Assembly (NCBI RefSeq): GCF_014635025.1
Contig: NZ_BMCE01000001.1
Coordinates: 1,178,001-1,242,000, forward strand
Direction: 5' to 3'
DNA length: 64,000 nt
DNA from: Fictibacillus barbaricus
GTDB lineage: Bacteria > Bacillota > Bacilli > Bacillales > Fictibacillaceae
The notes beneath the pieces are model-generated. The model saw nothing but the letters and a program-made list of their open reading frames with translations. It was not told the DNA's origin and did no database searches. Within the stretch, counting starts at the first letter, position 1. Each line of letters starts with the position of its first letter. This document shows, piece after piece, positions 50,814 to 60,752 of this stretch. The position numbers and the translations under genes are program-made.

Positions 50814-51611
50814 TGCAGCAGATGGTACGAACTGATCCAATCCTTGGCCAAGTCCCTTAGCGCTGTGGGCATCTGACCCATAAACGAGAGGGATTTTTCT
50901 TTTTTGTGCTTCCTTTACTACCCAGTCAGGTGGATATGGTTCCAGACAATACGGTTTGACAGCACCAGCACCATTGTAGTCCAAGGACATGTTTCGTTCA
51001 GACATATTTTTCAATATTTCATATATCTGATCTTCATAACTGAAATCAGCTGGAAAGTAAGTTTGGAACTTTTTTGCTAATGTTATGTGACCGATTCGAT
51101 TTGGCTGAAACTTGCCAAAAGAGTGCAGGATTGATTGATTTACCGTCTTAAAATATTGGGAATAGACGGCAGAAAGACCTCCAGACCTTTCAACCATATC
51201 TTTAAATACATTCTCATCATAATCCATGCAATAATAGTTTCCTTCAATCTCTAAAAAATGAACAGAAAGAATAGCATCATCGAGCTCAGGCCAAACTTCT
51301 CTCAGAAATTGGCTTGTTTCCTGTTCGTATCCATCTATATAATCGATTTCTAACCCCGTGTTTATGGTAATTTCTTTTTTATAATACTTCTTTAATTTAT
51401 TTACTTGATCAAAATAGTCTCCAAGATCTTCATAAAACATAGCGCTGTCTTTGGTAGGAGCAGGATCTATAAAATTTTTGGGCAGCGGGGCATGTTCGGT
51501 AAATGTTATACCTCTAATACCAAGAGATATGGCTCTTTCAATATACATTTCTAATGTATCAGACGACCCGTGTGGACAAAACGGGGTATGCACATGTCCA
51601 TCATAGTACAT
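50778..51611 (-). CDS. hisJ: Histidinol-phosphatase HisJ (PHP family)
   Basis: A 277-aa PHP-domain phosphatase for the penultimate step of histidine synthesis, typical of Bacillus where it lies outside the his operon. The metal-binding HVHT is at 6-9, with further ligands in ITFTEHAP, the glutamate in INTGLEIDYI, LSVHFLE and a late DAH in YGSDAHSAKGLG. Start chosen at ATG 51611 after GGGAGG; the frame is open upstream. Its 3' end overlaps that of yttP by 36 bases without a terminator between them. Confidence 0.92.
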   Translation of the reverse strand: MYYDGHVHTPFCPHGSSDTLEMYIERAISLGIRGITFTEHAPLPKNFIDPAPTKDSAMFYEDLGDYFDQVNKLKKYYKKEITINTGLEIDYIDGYEQETSQFLREVWPELDDAILSVHFLEIEGNYYCMDYDENVFKDMVERSGGLSAVYSQYFKTVNQSILHSFGKFQPNRIGHITLAKKFQTYFPADFSYEDQIYEILKNMSERNMSLDYNGAGAVKPYCLEPYPPDWVVKEAQKRKIPLVYGSDAHSAKGLGQGLDQFVPSAALTSPLLLNTSK

Positions 51612-51696
51612 CCTTTTTCCTCCCTCTTTCGACAAAATCTTCATTAATTTGGAAAAAAATTATCGTATTATGCAATTTTTTTGCGTCAAAAGTGTG

Positions 51697-51725
51697 TTTA
51701 CATGTTATCATAAAAGCATTAAACT
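51697..51725 (+). promoter_or_regulatory. Possible sigma-A promoter of ezrA
   Basis: TTTACA (51697-51702), 17-bp spacer, TAAACT (51720-51725), 109 bp before the start codon. Confidence 0.4.
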
Positions 51726-51833
51726 CCTATTTTACATAAGCAAAACTTAATTTTAATCCTCAATCTTAAAATTACATTCTTATACATAATACAAGGAATG
51801 GAAGAAATTGAACAAGTAGAAAGGGTGCCTCTG

Positions 51834-53525
51834 ATGATATACATAGTCATTGCCATAGTTACATTCCTAGCATTGATCCTGTACGGCGCCATGTCACGCC
51901 GGAGAATATACAAAGAGATCGATCGTCTGGAAGCATGGAAGATGCAAATTATGAACCGCCCACTAACAGAAGAAATCTCTAAAGTTAAGGGTATGGCGAT
52001 GATAGGTGAAACGGAAGAAAAATTTGAATTGTGGCGTCAAGAATGGGACGAGATGGTAACGACGCACCTGCCTAATTTAGAAGAAGATTTATTCGATGCA
52101 GAAGAATATACGGATAAGTACCGATTTAAAAAAGCCCGTTCTATTCTTATGGGTGTCATACAATCATTAGAAAAAATGGATACGAGAATAAAAGAGATTA
52201 CTTCTGAGATTAATGAGTTAGTAACGAGTGAAGAACTCAACCGGGAAGAGATCGTTGAAGCAAAAGAAAAGCTGCAGGAAACGAAAAAGTATTACTTAAC
52301 ACATATAAGAGCACTCGGCCAAACCGCAACACTGTTTGATAAAGAACTAGATGAGATCAAATCATTGTTTGAGACTTTTGAATCTCTTACTGTCCAAGGA
52401 AGTCATTTAGAGGCAAGACAAAGACTTGTAGAAAGCTTAAACAGAATCTCGGTTTGTAAAACAAAGATGCAAGGTGTACCAGAACTGCTTGTGATCTTAC
52501 AGTCAGATATTCCCAATTCGCTAAAAGAACTAAGTGCTGGTTTTACTGAGATGGAGCAGCAAGGGTATGTTCTTCACCATATCGGAATTGAAAAAGAGAT
52601 CGGATCTCTTAAAGAACTGAATGAAATAGCGTTAAATAAAGTATTTGATTTAGAACTTGATTCTGCACAAAAAGACATGGATGAGCTCGTACAAAAGATG
52701 GACCAGCTATATGAAATGCTAGAGAACGAAGTTCATTCTAAGCAATTTGTAATGAAGGAAAGAGAAGTCTTTTTCACTAATATTCAAGATCTTCAAGACC
52801 GCATCGACAATTTGAAACATGAGACTCAAATTGTTTCTTCTACTTATTTAATCGAACAAAATGAAGCAGAGATGCAAAAGAAAATTGAAAAGCTTTTCCA
52901 TAAGCTCGAAAGCAGATTCATGATCATCCAGGATTCGATCGATGAAAAAAGGGAATCCTTTTCTGTTATTCGCGAGATGATGGAAGAGATGCAAAAACAA
53001 ATGGAAGAGCTGCAGCGTTCTCAAAAAGTATATGAGGAAATGCTTCATAATCTTAGAAAAGATGAGCTTGATACGAAACAAAGCTTAAAAGAATTAAGAA
53101 AAAAACTGTTAGAAGCTAGACGTATGGTACAGAAAAGCAATCTGCCTGGTCTGCCAGAACACTATTTGATCACAATCGGGAAAGCAGAAGAATATATCAT
53201 TGAGGTTTCAAAAAAGCTTGATGAAAAACCGCTTGAAATGTCAGATGTGTCTTATGTACTTAATAAAGCTCACGAAGCTGTAAACGATGGCTATGAAGAG
53301 ACTTCTAAGATGATCGAAAATGCCTTTTTAGCTGAAAAGCTTATTCAATACGGAAACAGGTTCAGAAGCTCATATCAATCTGTATCGATTCGATTGATCG
53401 AAGCAGAGATCGCTTTTCGCAACTATCAATATGAAGATGCTCTCCAAATCGCTGCTTCTGCTATAGAGAGCGTGCAGCCAGGGATACTAAAAGAAATGGA
53501 AATCAACTTAAAGTCACATGTATAA
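51834..53525 (+). CDS. ezrA: Septation ring formation regulator EzrA
   Basis: A 563-aa membrane-anchored division protein, almost the exact length of B. subtilis EzrA (562). One N-terminal transmembrane helix (about 2-22) is followed by RRRIYKEIDRLEAWKMQIMNRP and then several antiparallel coiled-coil repeats (spectrin-like). The C-terminal QNR-patch region reads IQYGNRFRSS, needed for recruitment to mid-cell. It limits FtsZ ring formation to the division site. Start is ATG 51834, after GAAAGGGTG; the ATG at 51798 has poor ribosome spacing. Confidence 0.94.
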   Translation: MIYIVIAIVTFLALILYGAMSRRRIYKEIDRLEAWKMQIMNRPLTEEISKVKGMAMIGETEEKFELWRQEWDEMVTTHLPNLEEDLFDAEEYTDKYRFKKARSILMGVIQSLEKMDTRIKEITSEINELVTSEELNREEIVEAKEKLQETKKYYLTHIRALGQTATLFDKELDEIKSLFETFESLTVQGSHLEARQRLVESLNRISVCKTKMQGVPELLVILQSDIPNSLKELSAGFTEMEQQGYVLHHIGIEKEIGSLKELNEIALNKVFDLELDSAQKDMDELVQKMDQLYEMLENEVHSKQFVMKEREVFFTNIQDLQDRIDNLKHETQIVSSTYLIEQNEAEMQKKIEKLFHKLESRFMIIQDSIDEKRESFSVIREMMEEMQKQMEELQRSQKVYEEMLHNLRKDELDTKQSLKELRKKLLEARRMVQKSNLPGLPEHYLITIGKAEEYIIEVSKKLDEKPLEMSDVSYVLNKAHEAVNDGYEETSKMIENAFLAEKLIQYGNRFRSSYQSVSIRLIEAEIAFRNYQYEDALQIAASAIESVQPGILKEMEINLKSHV

Positions 53526-53526
53526 A

Positions 53527-53560
53527 GAACTGTCAGGATCTATTCCTGCAGTTTTTTTGC
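53527..53560 (+). terminator. ezrA terminator
   Basis: AACTG.CAGG pairs with CCTG.AGTT around a 7-base loop with one internal mismatch, followed by TTTTTTT. Confidence 0.8.
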
Positions 53561-53693
53561 TGTAAAAAAAGATTTAAATGGTACACGTTTAACAAAGACT
53601 ATGAAATAACGTGATGATGTGCATGATCACTAAATTATGGTATCATAATGAAATGTGTGTTTAGGAACGGACGGATAATTGGAGGATTCAATA

Positions 53694-54839
53694 ATGATTT
53701 ATCTTGATAACAGTGCAACAACAAAGCCTTATAAGGAAGTGCTTGATACCTTTGTTACGGTGTCGGAAAAATATTTTGCCAATCCATCCTCTCTGCATTC
53801 TAAAGGAGGAGAAGCTGAGAATTTGCTTAGTCAGGCAAGAAAGTCTATCGCTCAGTTATTGGAAGTTGCACCCTCAGAAGTGATTTTTACTTCTGGCGGT
53901 ACAGAAGGCAACAATATTGCCATTAAAGGTATTGCTTTTCAGCATCAAAACCGAGGTAAGCATCTGATTACAACTTCTGTTGAACATGCATCTGCTTATG
54001 AATCCTTTCAATACCTTGAAAAGCAGGGTTTTAACGTAACGTATCTGCCAGTCAACACGGAAGGCATGATTTCTTTAGAAGACCTTGAAGGAGCGATTCG
54101 ACCTGAAACGATACTTGTTTCAGTGATCCATGTTAACAATGAAACAGGGACGATACAGCCTGTAAAAGAAATAGGAAACATTTTAAAAAAACATCCCAAA
54201 ATATTTTTCCATGTGGACAACGTGCAAGGAATCGGGAAAGTACCTTTGCCTTTGAAGGATTGGGGCATTGACCTATGTACGATATCCGCGCATAAAATCC
54301 ATGGATTAAAAGGAAATGGTGTGTTATTTGTTAAGAATGGTGTAACGCTATCTTCTTTATTTACCGGGGGAGAACAAGAATTGAAGAAGAGAGCAGGAAC
54401 TGAAAATGTTGCCGGAATCGTTGCTATGGCGAAGGCTCTTCGTTTAATCCTTCAGGAGATGAATGAAATGAAAGAAAAAATTCTTGCTGTAAAGCGTTTA
54501 TTTCTTGAAGGCTTAGAGGATATGGAGGATGTCGAAATCAATACACCAGAGGATTATACAGCACCTCATATCATTAATTTTTCAGTAAAAGGCGTCAAGC
54601 CTGAAGTTCTTATTCATTCTCTTGATAAAAGAGATGTTTATGTTTCGACTCGCTCAGCTTGCTCATCCAAGCAAGGGGGTGCTAGCCGCATCCTTTTGGA
54701 GATGGGATTAGGAGAAAAACGTGCATCGACTGCTATACGAATCAGTATTTCCTATGCTACAACTTTAGAAGAAGCTGGACATGCACTCCGAATATTAAAA
54801 GAAGAAATCTTAAATTTTAAAAAAGTAATGAGGTCATAA
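53694..54839 (+). CDS. nifZ: Cysteine desulfurase NifZ (IscS-like)
   Basis: A 381-aa fold type I PLP enzyme that takes sulfur from cysteine. The PLP lysine is K201 in SAHKIHG; the persulfide-forming cysteine is C323 in RSACSSK. In B. subtilis this short IscS-like enzyme next to thiI donates sulfur to ThiI for 4-thiouridine in tRNA. Start is ATG 53694, eight bases after TTGGAGGA. It is two bases from thiI, clearly one operon. Confidence 0.93.
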   Translation: MIYLDNSATTKPYKEVLDTFVTVSEKYFANPSSLHSKGGEAENLLSQARKSIAQLLEVAPSEVIFTSGGTEGNNIAIKGIAFQHQNRGKHLITTSVEHASAYESFQYLEKQGFNVTYLPVNTEGMISLEDLEGAIRPETILVSVIHVNNETGTIQPVKEIGNILKKHPKIFFHVDNVQGIGKVPLPLKDWGIDLCTISAHKIHGLKGNGVLFVKNGVTLSSLFTGGEQELKKRAGTENVAGIVAMAKALRLILQEMNEMKEKILAVKRLFLEGLEDMEDVEINTPEDYTAPHIINFSVKGVKPEVLIHSLDKRDVYVSTRSACSSKQGGASRILLEMGLGEKRASTAIRISISYATTLEEAGHALRILKEEILNFKKVMRS

Positions 54840-54841
54840 AG

Positions 54842-56053
54842 ATGATTTATAATCATTTAGTAGTACGCTATGGTGAATTGTCGTTAAAAGGAAAGAACAG
54901 AAGGCATTTTGAATCGCAGCTTTTTGAGACAGTTAAAAGGAAATTGCGTTCATATGAAGGTCTGAAGATGGCTAAATTATTTGATCGGATTGTCATTGAA
55001 TTAAACGGTGAGTCTTATGACCCAATTGTTAAATCCCTTCAAGATATTTTTGGGATACATTCGATCAGTTTAGCGGTAAGAGCGGAGAATGACTTAGAAG
55101 AAATACAAAAAGCTGCATTATTAGCCTTAAACGAAGCGATCGATGGAAAGAGAACGTTTAAAGTTACAGGAAAACGTTCCTTAAAATCGTTTCCAGTAAA
55201 CTCAATGCAGCTTAACCGAGAAGTAGGCGGATATCTTTTAAAGCACACGGATGGCCTGACCGTTGATGTTCATCGTCCAGATGTTGATGTAAAGGTTGAA
55301 GTAAAAGATACAGGCACGTATATCAGCTGCAAGACCTTTGAAGGTGCTGGAGGCTTGCCGATCGGTGTAGGCGGAAAAGCCATGCTTATGCTTTCAGGAG
55401 GAATCGATAGCCCTGTTGCGGGATATCTAACCATGAAACGTGGAGTTCGTATTGAGGGTGTTCATTTCCATAGTCCTCCTTTTACTAGTGAACGAGCAAA
55501 ACAAAAGGTAGTTGATCTAACGCAAGAGCTTACCCGTTATAGTGGAGGGAAAATAAAGCTTCATGTAGTTCCTTTTACTAAGATCCAGCAAACCATTAAG
55601 GATAAGATTCCTTCTAGCTATAGCATGACAATCATGCGACGTGTGATGCTTAGAATTACCGAAAAGCTAGCAGTGAATAACCATGCTATGGCCATCGCAA
55701 ACGGCGAGAACCTTGGTCAAGTAGCGAGTCAGACTATGCACAGCATGTATGCCATAAACGAAGTAACAAACATGCCAATTTTACGGCCAGTTATCACGAT
55801 GGATAAGCTTGAGATAATGAATATCTCACATAGGATCGGAACATACGATATTTCAATCCGTCCATATGAGGATTGCTGTACGATCTTTTTGCCGTCAGCA
55901 CCAAAAACAAAACCAAAGCGCGAAAAAGCAATCCAGTTTGAAAAAAATATTGAAAACCTTGAAGAATTGATAGACGAAGCAGTTAATGAAGTGGAAACCC
56001 TTATTCTTGAAGAAGGTAAGAGTACGGATCAAACATTTGAAGATCTGTTCTAA
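54842..56053 (+). CDS. thiI: tRNA 4-thiouridine synthetase ThiI
   Basis: A 403-aa enzyme that adenylates and thiolates U8 of tRNA. An N-terminal ferredoxin-like region and THUMP RNA-binding domain (about 60-165) are followed by the PP-loop SGGIDS at 185-190. It ends without the C-terminal rhodanese domain of the E. coli protein, as in B. subtilis (401 aa), so sulfur must come directly from NifZ. Ribosome site AATGAGG overlaps the nifZ end. Confidence 0.94.
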   Translation: MIYNHLVVRYGELSLKGKNRRHFESQLFETVKRKLRSYEGLKMAKLFDRIVIELNGESYDPIVKSLQDIFGIHSISLAVRAENDLEEIQKAALLALNEAIDGKRTFKVTGKRSLKSFPVNSMQLNREVGGYLLKHTDGLTVDVHRPDVDVKVEVKDTGTYISCKTFEGAGGLPIGVGGKAMLMLSGGIDSPVAGYLTMKRGVRIEGVHFHSPPFTSERAKQKVVDLTQELTRYSGGKIKLHVVPFTKIQQTIKDKIPSSYSMTIMRRVMLRITEKLAVNNHAMAIANGENLGQVASQTMHSMYAINEVTNMPILRPVITMDKLEIMNISHRIGTYDISIRPYEDCCTIFLPSAPKTKPKREKAIQFEKNIENLEELIDEAVNEVETLILEEGKSTDQTFEDLF

Positions 56054-56187
56054 TGGAGGAGCTTGCACAAGTATGTGCAGGCTTTTTATTTGCGATAAAA
56101 TACCGGAATGGTAATGTGCGCAACAATTTCCAAGGATTGAATCGGTCATTTTGACACACATTATTAGTACAGAGGAGGTGAAACAAA

Positions 56188-56373
56188 ATGGCAAACCAAA
56201 ACCAATTAGTAGTTCCTGGTGCTCAACAAGTTGTTGACCAAATGAAGTATGAGATCGCGACTGAATTCGGTGTAAACCTAGGAGCAGATTCAACTTCTCG
56301 TGCTAATGGATCTGTAGGTGGAGAGATCACTAAGCGTCTTGTAGCACAAGCTATGGGTGGATTCACAAAATAA
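56188..56373 (+). CDS. Alpha/beta-type small acid-soluble spore protein
   Basis: A 61-aa spore DNA-binding protein. The conserved blocks [10 protein letters not shown] (germination-protease cleavage region) and [17 protein letters not shown] are those of the SspA-D family, which coat and protect spore DNA and are degraded on germination. Strong ribosome site AGAGGAGGTGAAA. About 45-20 bp upstream are TGAATC and CATTATTA, which loosely resemble the sigma-G elements but with short spacing. It proves that the organism's lineage forms spores. Confidence 0.95.
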   Translation: MANQNQLVVPGAQQVVDQMKYEIATEFGVNLGADSTSRANGSVGGEITKRLVAQAMGGFTK

Positions 56374-56387
56374 ATAATAAATGGCTA

Positions 56388-56418
56388 ACGGAGCGGGTTA
56401 TCCCCGCTCCTTTTTATT
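56388..56418 (+). terminator. SASP gene terminator
   Basis: GGAGCGGG/CCCGCTCC around a short loop (56390-56410), followed by TTTTTATTTT. Confidence 0.9.
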
Positions 56419-56438
56419 TTATCGCAATATGACCTAAT

Positions 56439-56467
56439 TTTAAAAATTTTCAAAAATATATTATAAT
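56439..56467 (+). promoter_or_regulatory. Probable promoter of the acyl-CoA synthetase gene
   Basis: TTTAAA (56439-56444), 17-bp spacer, perfect TATAAT (56462-56467), 43 bp before the ATG. Confidence 0.5.
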
Positions 56468-56509
56468 GATTATGTTCAACACGAATTTTAATGAAAGGGT
56501 GAATGTGAT

Positions 56510-58084
56510 ATGAATTTAATTGCACCAAGTGTTTATAACTTAACAACAGAAATGGAAAAGTACGCTTTAAACCCTGACAAAAAAGCTTTAATCTGTATTG
56601 ACGAACAGAATGTAACAGAAGAGATAACGTATAAAAAACTTATGGATCGAGCCAACCAGATTGCAAATTCGTTAGAGGAGTTAGGTTTGACAAAAGGTGA
56701 CCGTGTCCTCATTATCATGCCAAGGTTAATCGAAACTTACGCAGTTTATATTGCTTGTTTAAAAGCGGGTATAACGGTCATCCCTTGTTCTGAAATGTTA
56801 AGAGCAAAAGATTTAAGTTATCGAGTTCATCATAGTGAAGCTAAAGCAATCATCGCAGATTATCGGTTCACAGAGCAAGTGAAGGATATAAAAGATGAAC
56901 TGCCAACCCTTACATATAAGATAAGTGCAAACGGTGAAACAGAGAATTGGCTTAGTCTCGAAGCAATAACGGAAAATGTAAGCGTTTCTTATAAAGCGCC
57001 AGAAACGTTCAAAGATGATATGGCCTTTTTATCCTATACTTCTGGCACGACGGGACAGCCAAAAGGGGTAGTACATACACATGGATGGGCATATGCTCAT
57101 ATTCGTACAGCAGCTAAGCGCTGGTTAAACATATCTGAGGATGACAAGGTATGGGCAACAGCTGGACCTGGCTGGCAAAAATGGATTTGGAGTCCCTTCC
57201 TGTCTACTTTAGGTACAGGTGCGACTGGTTTTGTATACCAAGGGAAATTTGATCCAGTGAAATATTTAACACTTCTAGAAGATCAAAAAATTTCAGTTTT
57301 ATGCTGTACACCGACAGAGTATCGATTGATGGCTAAAGTTGAACATCTCGATCAATATCGGCTGCCGCATCTAAGAAGTGCAGTATCAGCAGGAGAGCCG
57401 CTGAATAGAGAAGTTATTGATACATTTGAAAAGTATTTTCATATCAAAGTACGTGATGGCTATGGCCAGACTGAAAATACTCTTTTAGTCGGTACAATGG
57501 AAGGAATGGAGATCAGACCTGGATCCATGGGGAAACCAACACCAGGAAACGATGTAGAAGTGATTGATGAACATGGAAATCCAGTAGGCCCAGGAGAAGT
57601 AGGAGATATTGCTGTGCACAAAAATTGTCCTGCTCTTTTTAAAGAATATTACAAAGATCAGGAACGCACATTAATGACCTTTCGTGGAGATTATTATGTT
57701 ACAGGTGATAGAGCGAAGAAAGATGAAGATGGTTATCTTTGGTTTGAAGGCAGAAGTGATGATATTATCATTTCTTCTGGATACACGATAGGTCCTTTTG
57801 AAGTAGAAGATGCTCTCGTAAAACATCCAGCTGTCAAAGAATGTGCCGTAGTGGCAAGTCCAGATGAAATTAGAGGCCATATTGTTAAGGCGTTCGTTGT
57901 ACTTCGGGATGGTACTGAAAATAATGAAGCGTTAACAAAAGAATTACAGGAACATGTTAAACAGCTTACAGCGCCTTATAAATATCCAAGATCTATTGAA
58001 TATGTGAGTGACCTTCCGAAGACAACGTCTGGAAAAATCCGACGTGTTGAACTTCGTCAACTCGAAGCGTCTAAAACAAGATAA
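56510..58084 (+). CDS. mbcS: Acyl-CoA synthetase, MbcS/YtcI type
   Basis: A 524-aa AMP-forming acyl-CoA synthetase. YTSGTTGQPKG (about 178-188) is the nucleotide loop, GYGQTEN near 325 the adenylate motif, and the catalytic lysine is in KTTSGKIRR near the C-terminus. The B. subtilis gene at this place, ytcI (mbcS), activates short branched-chain acids such as 2-methylbutyrate for branched fatty acid synthesis. The C-terminal KTTSGKIRR resembles the AcuA-sensitive lysine region of AcsA, so acetylation control is possible. Ribosome site GAAAGGGTG. Confidence 0.85.
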   Translation: MNLIAPSVYNLTTEMEKYALNPDKKALICIDEQNVTEEITYKKLMDRANQIANSLEELGLTKGDRVLIIMPRLIETYAVYIACLKAGITVIPCSEMLRAKDLSYRVHHSEAKAIIADYRFTEQVKDIKDELPTLTYKISANGETENWLSLEAITENVSVSYKAPETFKDDMAFLSYTSGTTGQPKGVVHTHGWAYAHIRTAAKRWLNISEDDKVWATAGPGWQKWIWSPFLSTLGTGATGFVYQGKFDPVKYLTLLEDQKISVLCCTPTEYRLMAKVEHLDQYRLPHLRSAVSAGEPLNREVIDTFEKYFHIKVRDGYGQTENTLLVGTMEGMEIRPGSMGKPTPGNDVEVIDEHGNPVGPGEVGDIAVHKNCPALFKEYYKDQERTLMTFRGDYYVTGDRAKKDEDGYLWFEGRSDDIIISSGYTIGPFEVEDALVKHPAVKECAVVASPDEIRGHIVKAFVVLRDGTENNEALTKELQEHVKQLTAPYKYPRSIEYVSDLPKTTSGKIRRVELRQLEASKTR

Positions 58085-58091
58085 TTAGTCA

Positions 58092-58119
58092 GAAAAGCAG
58101 GCTAATGTCTGCTTTTTTA
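58092..58119 (+). terminator. mbcS terminator
   Basis: AAAGCAG/CTGCTTT stem around an 8-base loop, then TTTAC. Confidence 0.8.
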
Positions 58120-58175
58120 CATGGAATAACGATATAATTATTGTTAGAAGAATGGTTAACAAAGGAGGTCTGAAC

Positions 58176-59783
58176 ATGGGTACTTTGTTTTATAACAGTA
58201 AAATTTATACAATGATCAAAGAAAAAGATTGGTGTGATTCAGTATATGTTGAGAATGGTTTAATCCAAAGAACGGGAACCAGGGAGCAGCTATCAGAAAA
58301 ATATGCTGAAAATATAACGCATAAAGTCGACTTAGAGGGGGGTGTCATGTACCCCGGTTTTGTGGATAGTCATCTGCATCTTATTGGTCATGGTGAAAAA
58401 TTGATCAGACTAGACCTTTCTGAAATGGCAACGGCAGAAGAGATGGATCAAGCTCTTCGAGATAAAGCGAGAACACTTGAAAAAGATGAATGGCTTATTG
58501 GAGAAGGCTGGAACGAGAATAATTTTATAGATCGAAAAATATTTCATAGACAAGAGTTAGATGATATTTCTGAGGGACGCCCAGTGTTATTATCAAGAGT
58601 TTGCCGCCATGCTTTTCTTGCTAATTCTAAAGCACTTGAGCTAGCTGGTATTACGAAAGAAACACAGGACCCTGCAGGCGGGATCATTGTGCGAGATGCA
58701 AGTGGAGAAGCTACTGGTCTTTTGCATGATAGTGCAGCAGAACTTGTAAAAAGAGTAGTTCCGGAAGTGTCTCAGGAGTATTTGAACAGAGCACTCACAA
58801 CCTCTATCAAACACCTGCTTTCTCTAGGTTTAACAGGAGGGCATTCAGAAGACTTGAGCTACTATGGAAATGTAGAAAGACCTTTAAAGGCTTATAAAAC
58901 AGTGGTTGAAGATGAAAAGCTCAAATTCCGCGCACATTTACTTGTACACCACGAAGCATTTAACGAATTTAAAGAAGTTGAACCAAAGTACCAGATACCT
59001 TTTGTGGAATATGGTGCAATGAAAATATTTGCAGATGGTGCATTCGGAGGAAGAACCGCCTGGTTAACTCAACCGTACAATGATGCCCCTGAGACTTCAG
59101 GCGTATCAATCCATGAAGATGAAGCCTTTTTAAAGCTTGTTCAAACAGCAAGGAACGAAGGTATGAATATTGCTGTACATACAATTGGAGATATGGCCTT
59201 GCAGCAAACCATTAATGTTATAAAAAAATGTCCGCCAAAAGCGGGAAGAGATCGCCTAATCCATGTTGGTCTCGTTAATGAAACGCAGATAGAAGAGATG
59301 AAAAAGCTAGCTGTTATTTTAGATATACAGCCTGGATTTGTTGCTTCTGATTTTCCGTGGCTGATTGAACGCTTGGGTACAGAACGAATCTCGAACGCTT
59401 TCCCATTTAGAACATTGATGGATGAAGGTTTAATTTGCGCAGGTGGATCGGATGCACCTATTGAACCTGTAGATCCTCTTCTTGGAATCTATGCTGCTGC
59501 ATCACGCAGGAAACCTGGGGAAGATCATGAAGGCTATGTCCCTGAACAAAAATTAACTGTTTTTGAAGCGGTCGGGTTATATACAAAGGGAAGCGCTGCT
59601 GCTATCGGACAAGAGCACAATAGAGGTTTTATTAAGGAAGGATTTATTGCTGACTTTACCGTTTTAGACCGTGATTTATTTCAGGTGCCCATTGATAAAG
59701 TCTTAGAAGCTGAAGTAAGGTTCACTATCGTAAACGGTGAAGTGGCGTACGAGAAATCGACTCGGAGCCAATACGTAGAATAA
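58176..59783 (+). CDS. ytcJ: Amidohydrolase family protein YtcJ
   Basis: A 535-aa metal-dependent amidohydrolase of the YtcJ/exoenzyme-regulatory-protein-like branch. The metal-binding HxH is in PGFVDSHLHL (about 64-73), with KIFADGAFGGRTAW, a His in VHTIGD, and GGSDAPIEPVDPLLGI with the catalytic Asp near 430. Start is ATG 58176, after AAAGGAGGT. Substrate not known; relatives hydrolyse amides and formamides. Length and position agree with B. subtilis YtcJ (529 aa). Confidence 0.87.
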   Translation: MGTLFYNSKIYTMIKEKDWCDSVYVENGLIQRTGTREQLSEKYAENITHKVDLEGGVMYPGFVDSHLHLIGHGEKLIRLDLSEMATAEEMDQALRDKARTLEKDEWLIGEGWNENNFIDRKIFHRQELDDISEGRPVLLSRVCRHAFLANSKALELAGITKETQDPAGGIIVRDASGEATGLLHDSAAELVKRVVPEVSQEYLNRALTTSIKHLLSLGLTGGHSEDLSYYGNVERPLKAYKTVVEDEKLKFRAHLLVHHEAFNEFKEVEPKYQIPFVEYGAMKIFADGAFGGRTAWLTQPYNDAPETSGVSIHEDEAFLKLVQTARNEGMNIAVHTIGDMALQQTINVIKKCPPKAGRDRLIHVGLVNETQIEEMKKLAVILDIQPGFVASDFPWLIERLGTERISNAFPFRTLMDEGLICAGGSDAPIEPVDPLLGIYAAASRRKPGEDHEGYVPEQKLTVFEAVGLYTKGSAAAIGQEHNRGFIKEGFIADFTVLDRDLFQVPIDKVLEAEVRFTIVNGEVAYEKSTRSQYVE

Positions 59784-59788
59784 ACAAA

Positions 59789-59823
59789 CAACAACAGCCT
59801 GCAGTGACTGCATGCTGTTGTTG
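59789..59823. terminator. Hairpin between convergent ytcJ and nadK
   Basis: CAACAACAGC/GCTGTTGTTG (10 bp) with an inner GCAG/CTGC stem. No long T-run follows on either strand; it may serve both genes as a weak terminator. Confidence 0.6.
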
Positions 59824-59826
59824 CTG

Positions 59827-60624
59827 TTAAAGGAAACTTCTTTTTACTTTATGCCAGAACGAATTATCTTTTAGTTTTACAGTTTTGATCCGTTTATCTG
59901 TTAATTCAAAACTTAATTTCTCACAGTGTTTAATACTCATGGCCTCATTATCCATTCCAATGATCGGATAGTGGCTATTATCATGCTTGATCATTAGTGT
60001 CATCTTTCTGTTATCGCTTAATAGGAAAGAAGATCCGAGTGTACGGTAATGGTTATTGTTTAAGGAAGCGAGTTCGCTTATCTGATAACAAGCAAGCATA
60101 GGATCTACAACAGCTCCGTTAACGGATTTATTGTATGCTGTGCTTCCTGTTGGAGTTGATATGATCATGCCATCCCCGCGAAATGTTTCAAAATATAAAT
60201 CATCAATAAATACGTCTATTTCAAGTGTTCGAATAATGGATGAACGAAGAGAACATTCATTTAAGCAATAAAAAGATCCTTGTCCATCAATTGTTACGGA
60301 TAAAGCAGGATATTTTCGAACCTCAACCTGCTCATTTTTCATCGCTTCAATCATGCCGGTTGTATCATCGATGTGAAAATCACAATAGAATTCAGATTCT
60401 AATGTGCTAACCCCAACATATAGGCAATCATCTCTGAAACCTGTTTTACGGACTGCTTGTAAGAAGGAACCATCACCACCGATACTTGCAATGATATTTG
60501 CTTCTTTCTCATTTTCTACAACTTCAAATCCTTCTCGGACAGCGAGCACTTTTAAACCTTCAGCTTTTTCAAGAATGGAATCCTCTCTTTTGTAAAAAAA
60601 GAAAATCTTATTGCGGATGGTCAT
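59827..60624 (-). CDS. nadK: NAD kinase (NadK2/YtdI)
   Basis: A 265-aa ATP-NAD kinase that makes NADP. The GGDG motif is at 49-52 with the catalytic Asp51, and the NE/D motif NECSL, RGDGMIISTPTGSTAYN and SVNGAVVDP are family hallmarks. B. subtilis has two NAD kinases; gene order (next to ytcJ and ytfIJ) identifies this as the YtdI/NadK2 type of 267 aa. An extended -10 (TG-A-TACAAT) lies on the minus strand at 60677-60685. Confidence 0.93.
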   Translation of the reverse strand: MTIRNKIFFFYKREDSILEKAEGLKVLAVREGFEVVENEKEANIIASIGGDGSFLQAVRKTGFRDDCLYVGVSTLESEFYCDFHIDDTTGMIEAMKNEQVEVRKYPALSVTIDGQGSFYCLNECSLRSSIIRTLEIDVFIDDLYFETFRGDGMIISTPTGSTAYNKSVNGAVVDPMLACYQISELASLNNNHYRTLGSSFLLSDNRKMTLMIKHDNSHYPIIGMDNEAMSIKHCEKLSFELTDKRIKTVKLKDNSFWHKVKRSFL

Positions 60625-60676
60625 CTTTTATTCCTCCTTAAAAAATTCTTCTTTTCATTACTATGTTCTCTTTTCT

Positions 60677-60685
60677 ATTGTATCA
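60677..60685 (-). promoter_or_regulatory. Extended -10 promoter of nadK
   Basis: Minus-strand TG-A-TACAAT, 53 bp before the nadK ATG; no clear -35. Confidence 0.4.
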
Positions 60686-60752
60686 GACATTCTACAAGGG
60701 TTTAGAATAAATCCATCATGCCCATAATGAATGACTAGAAGGGATGAAAAGC

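Noticed and set aside
55895-56293. A 132-codon minus-strand frame across the thiI-SASP junction
   Set aside because: Antisense to the end of thiI and to the SASP gene; no initiation signals.
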